NCBI RefSeq assembly: GCF_024586455.1
Contig: NC_065921.1
Coordinates: forward strand, 4,402,001 to 4,466,000
Source: Bactrocera neohumeralis
Lineage: Eukaryota; Arthropoda; Insecta; Diptera; Tephritidae
Direction: 5' to 3'
Length of the DNA: 64,000 nt
Position 1 is the first letter of the stretch. Each line of letters opens with the position of its first letter. The notes below the pieces were generated by a model, which saw only the letters and a program-made list of their open reading frames with translations, did no database searches and was not told the DNA's origin. Below are positions 23,286 to 33,867 of the stretch, one piece after another. Both the position numbers and the translations under genes were made by a program.

Positions 23286-24007
23286 AAAAAACATTAACAC
23301 TCTCATACATACACATATGTATGTACATTTAAACGAATGATTGTGCGTTAAAATGGCGCGAATTATGAAGCCCACTAACTGCCTAACTAACGCCATGTTC
23401 GCATTCAAAGTCAGCAATAGTTTCATTTAAGCTGTTTGCTTGTCGCTTGACCGCACATGTTTATGTGTGCGTTAGTGCGTAATAAATACAAATGTGGCTG
23501 ATTTGGCTGTTCAAAACACACGCAACAACAAACATTTTGAAATAAATGACAATGTGCAACCAATCAGGTGCATTTTAGTCGATTTGTTTTTATTACTTGA
23601 AATTGAAAATAAAATTTAACAAAAACCAGTCTGGAAACCTGCTGAGGCGCGAATGTGAGTGCTGCGTTATGCGCTGAGGCCTCAGCATTATAATTTACTT
23701 TTTTAAGCACCTAATCAGTACACATTTTTTCTCTATGCAGGTCAAGTAACTGTAAAGTATACTATTTTTAATTTCAATGCTTAATTTGACATGTAATAAT
23801 ATTATAAAATGTATTGTCTAGATCTAGTTGCAGGACTGTATTTTTTCTGGATTCACAAACGTTTTGTGTTTTTTTAGAGATAAGGGGCTCAGATAGCCTA
23901 GCCTAACTTGAATAAAATAATACAAAATACTTCATCTACGGATTAGTTTTAAACAAAAAAATAGAGGTTTTTTTATGTTAATGTTTTTAAACGGAAATTT
24001 TACAGAG
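23286..24007. other. No recognisable gene
   Basis: AT-rich sequence between a mariner remnant and a T/A-rich tandem region. No supportable feature. Confidence 0.5.
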
Positions 24008-24598
24008 GTTTTTGATTTTAATGTTAATTTTGATGTAAATTTTAACTTCAAACTAAAAATTAATTATAATTTAAATTTTAATATTGATTCTGATTTAAAT
24101 TTTAGTAAATTTAATGTTAACTTAGATTTAATGTTAATTTAATTTTAAATTTATTTTATTTTTAGTTTTGATTTTAATTTTGATTCTGATTTTATTTTTA
24201 GTCAAAATTTTAGTTTTAACATTAATTACAATTATAAATTAGATTAAATTTTAATTATTTATTTTTTTCCTTTCAATTTTAATTTAGATTTTAATTTTAA
24301 ATTAATTTTAATTTTATTTTTAATTTTAACTTAATAATTTTAAATTCCATTTTGTTTTTAGTTTTAATTTTAGTAAAACTTAATATAAATATAAATTATA
24401 AATTTTAATTATATTTTTTTATTTGAATTTTAATGTTAATTAAGATTTTAATTTTAATAACAAATTTAAATTTAAATTTTAATTAGATTTTTAATTTAAA
24501 TTTAATTTCTTTTCCTTATATTAGTTTTTTATTTCAATTTTAATTATGCATATCTTAGTTTTAATTTAATTTTTAATTTTTAATTAAATTTTTCACTT
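24008..24598. repeat. Degenerate TTTTAA-type tandem repeat, about 590 bp
   Basis: Nearly the whole stretch consists of short T-rich/A-rich alternations (TTTTAAT, TTTTGAT, TTTAAAT and variants of about 6-7 bases), almost without G or C. The pattern fits an expanded and decayed simple repeat. There is no coding potential. Confidence 0.85.
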
Positions 24599-25820
24599 TT
24601 ATGTTCGTGCAATTTGTTAGATTCGAAGAACTGCTTCAACATAACTCCGTTATTGAAGCCAAAAATTGAGTTAAAAAATTGCAATGCTTTTGAATTGCTG
24701 AATTGCCCCTCACTTGGAGTCCACACGACCACGTCTTTTAGCTCAAATATGTTGCATTGCAAAAGTTCGAAGCATGTAAGTTGCAGTTGTTGCAACAAGT
24801 TGTAACTGCATTTCCAAGCATCTTCACGAACTTCACGTTTGATTCGCGTTAATCGACTGCTGTGTTGCTACTTGCTGCGAATCGAAACAGCGCATGCGCA
24901 AAGTTTTCGTTGACAAATGTTTGTGTCATGGCAGACGGAACGAGAGTAGGCGCACAGTTACTGCATGGTTGCTTCCATTCTAATCAGCCTTTGATAGTTG
25001 GCACTCCATCCCGGTGGAACAGGTTCGCTAAGAATTCAAACATTTTTTGCTTTTCGTTGTTCCTTATTTTCGCTTTTTGGTGACGAAAAGTCACGCGATG
25101 GATTGTCTATCGCTGTCAGCAACTGCGTACATTAATTTGCATCGTCCGCAACATGTCCGTCAGTTGCGTGCCACTCCGGTTTAGCTGGGGATGTATAATC
25201 ACAGTGTTATGAAGGTAAAGGAAACAGCAGCAGAAAAAGAGGCGCCAATACTTGTCAAATTTATTATTATTATAATGTAATTATTCTTCACCCAAAAATG
25301 GTTCATTATTTGTGTAATTTTAAACTAGAATCTGTTATGGTTTCTACCTCCAGTTTCGTATTCCTTCGCAGTTAACATTTAGCCCACTTTTACCAGCTGC
25401 TTTTCGGTTCAATTTACACCTAACTAAAAAGTCTAAGCCCAGAGTTATAACCTTTACAGATTGTTGCAAAAATTAATTATTTATTCCCTGCAATTTTTTA
25501 CCTTATCTCGGCCATAGTTTTAGGCGGTTTCAATACCTACCTGCCACACCGTTCAGAGGGTAGATAGTTGGCGAGCAGTTGCGTGTCTGCACCAGCGAAT
25601 AGCTGCCGGCGACTGTCAACTGTCTTACCAATTACATCCTTGAGCCATTTGCCAAGTTACATAGTAGAAATTTCGTGTGAAGTTGGAAAATCAATCACGC
25701 AATACAAGTATACATAAGTATATTGAGACAGGCACAACATATTTCATAGTTCTTGTTTCATTTTTTTACAGTTTTTTTTACAGTTCGTACATCACGTTAC
25801 ACTGACACAGTATATTTAGC
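24599..25820. other. Downstream flank of the kinase-like gene
   Basis: No supportable gene. Short frames at 24580-25083 lack features. No AATAAA for the minus-strand kinase-like gene is obvious close to its stop codon at 25821. Confidence 0.45.
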
Positions 25821-28800
25821 TTACACATAATCGAAATCCTTGAAAATATCGATATTATGTTTGGTCAATATATCATAAAGATTTCTTATTTGTTGTGTTA
25901 TTTCAATGTCGGCTTCCTCGCCGCCTCGGTGCAGTGTGTCTTCTCTTATTTCCTCACTAGTCACCTGTCGCGTAAATATTTCCTCACTTCCTTCTTCCGT
26001 CGGCTCCACCAATTGAAAGAGAAAATGCGATGCGATGCTAATGCTGTAAGGTAGGAAACGCCAATATTCGCGCAGAAGAGATTCACGGCTGAAACAGAAA
26101 GTTTGTGTAAAGTCCTGTACACTTACGCAATTATAATATAGCACAATGCATACCTGAAATACTCAGGTATCTGTTCCTCTTTAGTGTTCTCCTTGAATGC
26201 TTTGACCAGACTTGTGTAGTACTCATCGAATATTTCGTCGAAATGATTCTCACGAACTGCCGTGTAAGTAGACAGGGATAAGAAGGTGGCAACGTCTAAC
26301 ATTGGCGAGGAAATTCGCACTGTTTGCATATCGAACATCAGCGAATCTATTGGCTGTTCAGTGCCCTGTGGGAATATTGATATAAAAATTAGATTCCTGT
26401 TCCGATCAATTCATATACTCACATTCACTTCGGCATATTTGAAGGCTATATTGTTGCGTAAATAATCGCCATGACAAAGCGTTGCTAGTGGTTCTACCGG
26501 CGCGACCATTTTGCGACCAAACAAGAGGTACTCACTAATCATTTTGCAGTAGCGATTTATGAAAGACTCCTCTATGTGTGGCAGATACTTGCGTGCGGAA
26601 ATCCCAAGGCGTTCCACGCTAAATTTGACTATCATTACCCATTCACCATGTATCTCCGTAACATCAAACCGTGGTTCCCGCAGCAACTCTGTTAGGCGCT
26701 TGAACTCAGCGGGGTTTTTATGCTTCAATGCGAAACCCGTGCCGTGAAAAGTACCCAGATTTTTCACTAAAAAGAAAATCAGATTTTAGTAGATGTATAC
26801 TATGAAGTTTCTTTCAAAAAGGAGCCGATTTATTCTCTTACATGCTACAAGCGCATGCTCCAATGAGAGATTGACTTTCTGCTTGGCCATACGGAAATTG
26901 TCGGCGGTAAAATCTTTCAGTACCATTACGGCTGAAGAGTTTTGCAAGTCTCCATAGTAGAAGCGGGGCACATTAAATCTATGTCCGGTAAATTTTTCTA
27001 ACGCGGGCAGAATACTGTTGTAAGCTGCGATCTCGTTGCTAAATAGCGCACGAAATTGTACGGCATCGAATATATCTTGCGGTATATTTGGGGTTTTCTG
27101 TAATTGGAATTTTCAATCGAAACGGAACGGAAAATGAAATAAAAATATTAAAATTTTATTATAAGGGCTAGAACAAATGAGAACTAAAGTTTATAGCGAA
27201 TATACCTGTTAATATCTTTAGAATAAGTTCTCTAACGAGTCATCAGAGGTCTTACATACTGTCTAACCTAGCGAAAGCATGGATTGTTAGTTAGCAAATA
27301 AAGTTCTCTTTTCCACATTAGAAGTTAATCTACAATCATTTCAAAAGCAATTAAAAGCTCAGCTAGTTACTGATATGTGGCTACGTGTTAGTCCGTTCTA
27401 CCCCAAATTTCCGTGGTATTTAAAGCATCATACAAAAAACAAACAGTGAATAAGCCCATACATACAATTTATAACTCAGATTAGTTTATCCTAGCAGTAA
27501 ACTGACGAAACAGTTGTGATTATATACATACATACTATATAGTATATATTTATGACACGCGGCATTTTAAAACTTGTATAGTTATATGCGAAATATATGT
27601 GTACGCATTTAATTATTATATAATCAATATTAATTTTTTCGCCTTCAAAGTAATCCCGAACAGATGTAATACACTTATTCCAAGGATTTTCAACATTTCG
27701 AAACACTTTTCATAAATACCTTTTGGGATAGGACTTTAAGCGAATTTTGTTTTATCTCATCGATAGACTGAAAACCGGTTCCACGGAGGGGCAATTTCAG
27801 TTTGGGAAACAAGAAAAAATCATACGGAGCCAGATCTGGTGAACACGGTGGTTGATCGGTGATATTCACTGAGTTTTCGGTACTCTTTTTGAAAAAATTA
27901 AGCTTTATCGGGTCGAGTCGATCAAGAACGGGTTTCATACAAATCAACCAAAATATCCAGCAAAATCATTCGAACGGACTTGCGAGAGATGTCGAGCTTT
28001 CTTGCTAGCTCTTTAACACTTGCCTGAAGTTTTTAAACACTATACACGGTTTGTCCAGAAAGTAATGAGACTGAGTCGGTTTAAAAAAAAAATTATTGAA
28101 CCAATCGTTAAAGTTGTTTAAAACTTTCAAAAAGGCTCCATCTGCGCCGATGAAGCGCTGCCAGCGCGATTTTCAAGCATTTGAATGCGCACCGGAAGAC
28201 ATTCTCCGGAATAGCCTTGTGAGCCGAGGTGCATGCTGTTTGGATCCCCTCTGTCGTCTCAAAAGAAAAGGAAAAATGACTCGGGATCATACTCAAAGAT
28301 TCATGACTTGTCTCCTGTGATTATTCAAAAAGTGGGGGTCACGTTCACACATACTCAAATTTTCTTGGCGAAGTCGCAGATCTCTCCGCTCCGTCTTCAT
28401 CAGCGACCTCAGATCTACTACTCTCCGGACAAACCCTTTGACAAAAGTCGATTCATTTTTTTGGATTAAAAAAGTCCATCAGAAATTCTATCGCTCAATA
28501 TTTTTTGGTTTGTTTAACTCTTTATTTCGGACATACCTAATGCATATGTTTATAAAATCTTTGACAAACCTTTGACTCAAAAACACTTCAGGTCAAAAGA
28601 CACTTTTAATATTTATATACATTAAGAGGTATTACAGTCGTCCAGAACGATGTTTTCAACGATCTTTCAATCATTTTTTGAAGCTTTGTACCACTCGTAG
28701 GCTTGTGCTTTTGACAAAACTGAATCATTATAAGCTTTTTCCAACATTCGCAACGATTTGAGACAAATTCTTTGTTCGATATTTTTATCCATTGTAAAAA

Positions 28801-29956
28801 TCACAACGCACTACTGAGGTAGTAGCCGACTTAACGTGCCGCTGAAAAAAAACTGGTTTTGCAAGTAAATTGAAGATTGGTAAGTTTTCGTTTACAGTGC
28901 CTAAAAAAGTTATAATTAGTAAAATAAATTTTTTTAAACGAAATATCATTTACCAGGAATTTAAGGACTTTTTTCAAAGTTAATTAAAAAAAATATAACT
29001 ATTATATTAAGAGAAATTGAAAAATAATTATTAAATTTTATATTTTGTTCATTTCCGCATAACTGTTACGGCCCCTGATATTAGAATGAGTTCTTGTGTT
29101 AAGTAGTCATAAGTACGATAGTAGCGAGTATAATTTTTATCATCTGATATTCGTATGATTAGATTGTTCAGCGTTTGGTTTGTTTAACAGGCTATAGATA
29201 TATTAAATGTGAAGATGGGCCTTTTTAAAAAGTCAGTTTTAATGTCTTGTACAGGAAAATTAATTATTCTATCTAGATTTATATGCATTCGCTCAATATT
29301 TTTTGGTTTGTTTAAGGCATTCCATTTATTTCGGACATACCTAATGCATATGTTTATAAAATCTTTGTAGGAAAATGCACTGAAGCGTCTTCAAGAGCAA
29401 TCAATGCTATCATCAATTCACTCTTCACTCATAAAACACTTCAGGCTCATAAGACACTTCAGAACGACGCTACAGATTTATATACATATACATATGTATA
29501 TACATATATGCACATGAAAGCATTATTTAACAGCTTTAAATATATGGCTGCACCTGTAATATGCAATAGAACTCAACACATTTTGTGTAAATGCGCGTTA
29601 CATGCCAAATGGATATCAAACCAAATTTACAATTTTTTTTGCGATTTTTGTGCGAAGCAATTTCCTGCATTTATTTTTTGTTGCAGCACTGAACTCACCT
29701 TTACAACGATCGTCGTTGTTTTGTCAGGTTTGTCGCCTTGCTGCAGTTTGATTATAGCCCGATAACAGGTGGTCAACATGAAAGCTTCTTCGGCCCCGAT
29801 AAATTTTAACTGCACATCGATTAGTTTTACATTGTCCGTGGTGCCGTCAATTGAATTGTCTGCCCGAAAATTTGTATTTTCTAAAAGCTTTGGAAATAGC
29901 GTGCACTTAAGCCAATCAATTTCCACTTTGATTTTTTCTTCGAGTGCCGCCACCAT
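25821..29956 (-). CDS. Ecdysteroid kinase-like protein (EcKL/CHK family)
   Basis: Five exons on the minus strand: 29956-29699, 27097-26842, 26766-26423, 26365-26154 and 26088-25821. All have GT-AG junctions and one continuous frame of 445 aa, within the usual 400-450. The protein matches the insect EcKinase family, aminoglycoside-phosphotransferase-like small-molecule kinases. The Brenner-type catalytic loop is CHGDYLRNN (H270, D272, N277), and the metal-binding Asp lies in LMFDMQ (D298). The N-lobe has 'VMVLKDFTADNFRMA', the family's VLKDL-type element. Known members phosphorylate ecdysteroids, and others are linked to detoxification, so the substrate here cannot be told. The start ATG at 29956 is preceded by a TATA/Inr pair. 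Intron 1 is 2.6 kb and full of mariner debris, while introns 2-4 are 57-75 bases. No defect is seen in the coding sequence. Confidence 0.95.
27600..28035 (-). mobile_element. Mariner fragment in intron 1 of the kinase-like gene
   Basis: On the minus strand, 27900-27780 encodes 'VNITDQPPCSPDLAPYDFFL', a mariner C-terminal catalytic block, then 'GFQSIDEIKQNSLKVL'. Upstream (28030-27945) is a piece of helix-turn-helix-like sequence. The catalytic middle is largely missing. It lies in the same orientation as the host gene. Confidence 0.8.
28047..28437 (-). mobile_element. Short mariner deletion derivative in intron 1
   Basis: Imperfect terminal inverted repeats are visible: GGTTTGTCCAGAAAGTAATG at 28049 and, reading inward from the right, GGTTTGTCCGGAGAGTAGTA near 28432. 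The interior (for example GATCCCCTCTGTCGTCTCAAA, 28242) matches the reverse complement of the 3' half of the element at 61214-62046. It is therefore a roughly 390-bp non-autonomous copy of that family. Confidence 0.8.
28490..29495. repeat. Local direct duplication within intron 1
   Basis: The block 28492-28562 (CGCTCAATATTTTTTGGTTT ... GCATATGTTTATAAAATCTT) recurs at 29290-29367 with a 6-base length change. A second shared block, AAACACTTCAGG...AAGACACTT, follows each copy (28580 and 29437). The copies are about 800 bases apart in direct orientation. The second copy contains about 60 extra bases between the two shared blocks. Confidence 0.85.
28640..28800 (-). mobile_element. Mariner N-terminal fragment in intron 1
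   Basis: The minus strand from about 28795 reads 'MDKNIEQRICLKSL', then 'SLRMLEKAYNDSVLSKAQAY' and 'EWYKASKND'. This matches the first helix-turn-helix of a mariner transposase of the same general type as 3370-4390. It stops after about 50 residues and lies between the two copies of the local duplication. Confidence 0.75.
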
Positions 29957-30029
29957 TTTTACCTAGAATTTCACAATGCACGATTCACCGCTAAAACGTT
30001 TCACACGTTCGTACTTAATATCACGCTAG

Positions 30030-30063
30030 AACTGAACTGCCAGCTACTAGTGTGAGATATATA
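30030..30063 (-). promoter_or_regulatory. TATA/Inr core promoter of the kinase-like gene
   Basis: On the minus strand TATATAT runs from 30063 to 30057, and an initiator-like TCAGTT has its A at 30033. The TATA therefore begins 30 bases upstream of the predicted start site, the canonical spacing. The inferred 5' untranslated region is 76 bases to the ATG at 29956. Confidence 0.65.
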
Positions 30064-30759
30064 TTTTAAATATTTCATTCAAAATTGAGATACTATATGT
30101 CTCACAGTCTGCTAGTACTTGACTAAATGAATGAGAGCGAACTGAAATAAATGTTTACTACAATAATTATCTGAGAGATCCATTGTTGCATGTGCGAGTA
30201 CTTCGTAAATACTGATTAAATATACGACACTTGGTTCACTATGAAAGTAAGTTAGCTTGAAATAGTGTTGCGCGTTTTATAAATAGGAGAGTTCGGGGAT
30301 GACAAGCAAAAATAAACGATTAATTACATTGTTGAAGACACTTGTTGAGCTAGTTAAATTCTTATTTTTTCAACAAACAAGAATTGAAGTCTTATCTCAG
30401 TACTACTTCTGCTATCATAAATGATATATATGCGTAATAAATGACAGATTATGCTCTTAAATGATAGAATTACACCTATCTGGTATATTTGACAAAGTAG
30501 TGTCGTTTAATTGATTTGTAAAAGATAAATGTTTTTATTAAAATATTATTTAACTTATATGTTTTTATTTTATGTGGCCGTCAAGGTCTGCTGAAAGCTT
30601 TCAATAGATCGAGCCCACAATCCAGTATTCTCAAATTTTTTTTATTTATTTAATTTATAACTAAGATTATTAAAATAAATAATAAATTATAATTATTGAA
30701 TTAATTATACATTTAAAATTATAAATAAAAAATAAAAATCATTTAGCAAAAAATTGTAC
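30064..30759. other. No recognisable gene
   Basis: AT-rich upstream flank of the kinase-like gene, ending in a T/A-rich run at 30630-30740. Nothing supportable. Confidence 0.5.
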
Positions 30760-31310
30760 TTCTTCTTCTGCTTTATTGACATAGAAAGCGCTTATGCGGT
30801 TGTAGCAGAGTTTACAACAGCGGACCAATCGTTCTTCCTTTTCCAATTGGATCCTTCTTCACCCGGTCTTTCCAACGGAGTGAAGGTCTTTCCCTTCCTC
30901 TGCTTCCCCTGGCGGTTAATGCGTTGAATACTTTCAGAGCTGAAGTGTTGTCGTCGTATAACTTCAGCTCGTCATCCCGGCGAATGCGGTATTCGCCGTT
31001 GGCAATGTGCAAAAGACCACAAATCTTTCGCAGATTCTTTCTTTTTTAAAACTCATAACGTCGATTCATCAGATGTTGTCATCGTCCCTGCCTCTGCACC
31101 ATTTGGCAAGACGGGAATAATAAGTGACTTATAGAGTTTGGTTTTGGTTCGTCGAGAGAGGTTTGTTTACTGACGAGTAGCACCTGTTTGCAAGAGTTAT
31201 TCTGCGTTGGACATTGTTGTTGGTGTTAATACGGGTTCCAAGATAGGCGAAATTATCCACGACGAGCAAAATGGCGAATCGACTTATATAATACACATAA
31301 AAATATAACA
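30760..31310 (-). mobile_element. LINE (RTE-like) C-terminal remnant
   Basis: The minus strand encodes 'FAYLGTRINTNNNVQRRITL' (31260-31200), then 'HIANGEYRIRRDDEL' and 'SRGRERPSLRWKDRVKKDP'. The 3' terminus is the shared TTCTTCTTCTGCTTTATTGA-like end at 30764. Stops and short deletions are present. Confidence 0.85.
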
Positions 31311-31732
31311 CCCTTAAAGAAGTCCCATTCGATTCTTTTTACGCCTAAATTAAACAATGCCAAAATAAACCGCTCTTCAATTATTCAAAAATACTTATGT
31401 ATGTATGTATGTTTGCTTTAATCGTTTGACTGTACTTTATACTTATAAATGCATATGAAGCAATTGAGTGCATAAGTATATCCCTCGCAATATCTGATAG
31501 ATATTGTATATCTCACAAAGCGGCAATACGAGTACTTTGATGTATTAAGACCACTTATTAGTAAAGATAGTCGTATAAACAAGTGCTTGTTTACAGTGAA
31601 GTGTGAAATTGATTAACTTCTTGAAGTTTTTGTTGCTTTTGGATCAGAGTGCTATTCATCTACATCACTTCGGAAAAATTTATATATTCTTATAAAATGT
31701 ATATAATGTATAATGTACACATAATGTACAAT

Positions 31733-32267
31733 GGGTTGTCAAAAACGTCTTGCGTTATTTTTATTGATTTTTTTTTTATTGAAATTGAAATGAATTTTTG
31801 ATGACTCATGCCCAGCTCTTGACCGATGCTACGGCTGCTACTATGTCTCTTTCGACCAATTCAGCGATTTTATCGCAAGTTTCGACGACAGGCCTTCCGG
31901 AGCGTGGCGCATCTTCGACCACCTCTACACCAGAACGAAAACGTTGAAACCATCGTTGTGCGGTGGAAATGGAAACTGTATCGGGTTCATAAAGTGCACA
32001 AATTTTATTGGCGGCTTGAGATGCATTTTTGCCTTTATCGTAGTAGTACTGTAAAATATGCCGTATTTTCTCTTTATTTTGCTCCGTGTCTGCGACGCTA
32101 TAACTCACGAACGACTTAGAAGAAACGACAATCAATCAAACACGTGTTAGCGCGTGAAATGAGCTTTCCAAAAAGGTATAGCATGACCCGATGCGACGAA
32201 TAAAACTAGAACTACGCGCTTTCAGCGCCAATTAGCGAAAATACCGCAAGACTTTTTTGACAACCTA
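31733..32267 (-). mobile_element. Mariner deletion derivative retaining the helix-turn-helix region (family B)
   Basis: Terminal inverted repeats GGTTGTCAAAAACGTCTTGC (31734) and its mirror ending GACTTTTTTGACAACC (32264) bound a 530-bp element. The minus-strand frame 32135-31806 is open for 109 residues and includes 'EKIRHILQYYYDKGKNASQA', 'STAQRWFQRFRSG' and 'DAPRSGRPVVE'. These cover the first DNA-binding half of the transposase. The frame opens with TTG and has no in-frame ATG, and the catalytic half is deleted. Confidence 0.85.
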
Positions 32268-32284
32268 TAATATATGTATGTATA

Positions 32285-32579
32285 CACCATGTCAAGAAAG
32301 TATCGGGAATTCTTCATTTCCCGCTTATATGGAAGATATAATATCGACCTCAGTAGTTTTTGTCGAATTTTATAAAAAATTTAACGTATTTGTGATAAAT
32401 TTTGGTCAAACACTCAACAAATATCATTGAGCAAGCACCGTATTCACCTGATTTAGCTCCATGTGACTTCTGGCTATTCTTGTAACTCAAAGAACCGCTC
32501 CGGGGAAACCGTTATGAGTTATCTTCCATATAAGCGGGAGATTTAAATGAAGAATTCTCGATACTTTCTGGACAGGGTG
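32285..32579 (+). mobile_element. Mini-mariner with long terminal inverted repeats
   Basis: A 295-bp element flanked by TA on both sides (32283-32284 and 32580-32581). The left arm CACCATGTCAAGAAAGTATC and the right arm (read inward) CACCCTGTCCAGAAAGTATC remain similar for about 54 bases, with a 6-base insertion in the right arm. The interior encodes 'QAPYSPDLAPCDFWLF' and 'KEPLRGNRYEL' from a mariner C-terminus, in broken frame. Confidence 0.9.
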
Positions 32580-32649
32580 TATATACGAACAAATCTGACT
32601 TGGACTGAGAAAGAAAAAAACAAAATTTTACGGGTTTTAATACAAATCT

Positions 32650-33315
32650 TTATTTTAATCCTTTTAAGTCAATACAAGAATACCAACGTTTAATACAATT
32701 TTTCATATACTTCTTATAAGCCTCGGCTGGGATCACCTCAGCGCCATCAATGAATTTGGTTTTGGTTTTTTAGTTTTTTCTTATTTTTGAACACCATTCC
32801 TTAGATTGTTGGATAGTTTCGGCACTGTATTAAGAAACCCCCATCTCATTAACAGTATTGATGGGTTTGATGAATATCGGGTTAGTTACATTGTCAAATA
32901 CTTCTTTTGTGACACTTACTCAACGTTCTTTTTGCAAATAATTCAGCTCATTTGGTATGATTCCGTCATGGACGCGCTTCACTTCCAAAACATTTGCCAA
33001 AATGTATTGACATGATCCATAATAAATGCTGAGATCCTCTTTATCTCTATGTTGTCAGCACGACGATTTTCAATCACTATTTCTTTAACTTCTTCCACGT
33101 TATTGTCGTTAACAGAGGTGGATGGACGAATAGCTTAAGATGAGTTTTCGATGACTTCCCTACCTTCTCTGCATGGTTTGTGTTACTCAAATACTTGTAG
33201 AAGTAGACTCCGCAAAACACTTACGAAACATTTCCAATGATTCAGTAGTTGGGATTTCATTGGAAATACAATAATTCAAGCAAATTCGTTGTTCAATTTT
33301 TTTGCATGGTTAAAA
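32650..33315 (-). mobile_element. Degenerate mariner remnant
   Basis: Minus-strand translation from about 33310 gives a decayed N-terminus, then 'EGREVIEN', 'RPSTSVNDNNVEEVKEIVIE' and 'NRRADNIEI', the linker and second helix-turn-helix region of a mariner. Many stops. The limits are approximate. Confidence 0.65.
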
Positions 33316-33357
33316 TCGCTCGGTTTACACAAGCAGTTTGAACAAAACAGTTTGCGT

Positions 33358-33867
33358 TAGAGCTGCAAAACTGTCGATAGTCGGATAATAGCATCGATAG
33401 TTTAAAAAAATACTACCGATAGAACCGATAGCTTTTGCTGCAGAAATCTACTTACTTTTCGCTGGTTTGAACACGTTTTAGAAGAGTGCTTCATCTCTCA
33501 ATAATTCACTTGTTTTTGTTTGAAAATAATATTCTGTTAACGTTTTTTACTTTTTAGCGCTGTTCCACTATCTGATATTAGCCAACAGCGCTATCAGAGA
33601 TTTCTGTTAAAGTTTCTGTGGTTTTCTTTAGGCCCAATCGATAATTCTAACCTAAACGCTTGTGAACGTGTGATCGTAAGTTACGTTTACGCATTGGGCT
33701 TATGAATAGCACGGTGTATATGTACAATATTAGTTTCTACGCTAATTCCTTCAATGTATTTGAGTTTTCGCATAAACTTAAATAAACCGTCGATAGTCAG
33801 AATAAACTATCGATAGTGGGACAATAAAAAAAAATTCGATAGTCACATTGATTGTTTTGCAGCTCTA
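33358..33867. mobile_element. MITE with CGATAG subterminal motifs
   Basis: A perfect 14-base terminal inverted repeat is seen: TAGAGCTGCAAAAC (33358-33371) and GTTTTGCAGCTCTA (33854-33867). Inside each end lie repeated CGATAG motifs. Four are near the left (about 33374, 33394, 33418 and 33426) and three near the right (about 33790, 33808 and 33836), several as ATCGATAGT or TATCGATAGT. There is no coding frame. The class (hAT-like or other) is unknown because I cannot see a convincing target duplication. Confidence 0.75.

Noticed and set aside
28096..28320. Plus-strand frame in intron 1 of the kinase-like gene
   Set aside because: It reads a minus-strand mariner remnant backwards; the terminal repeats explain the sequence.
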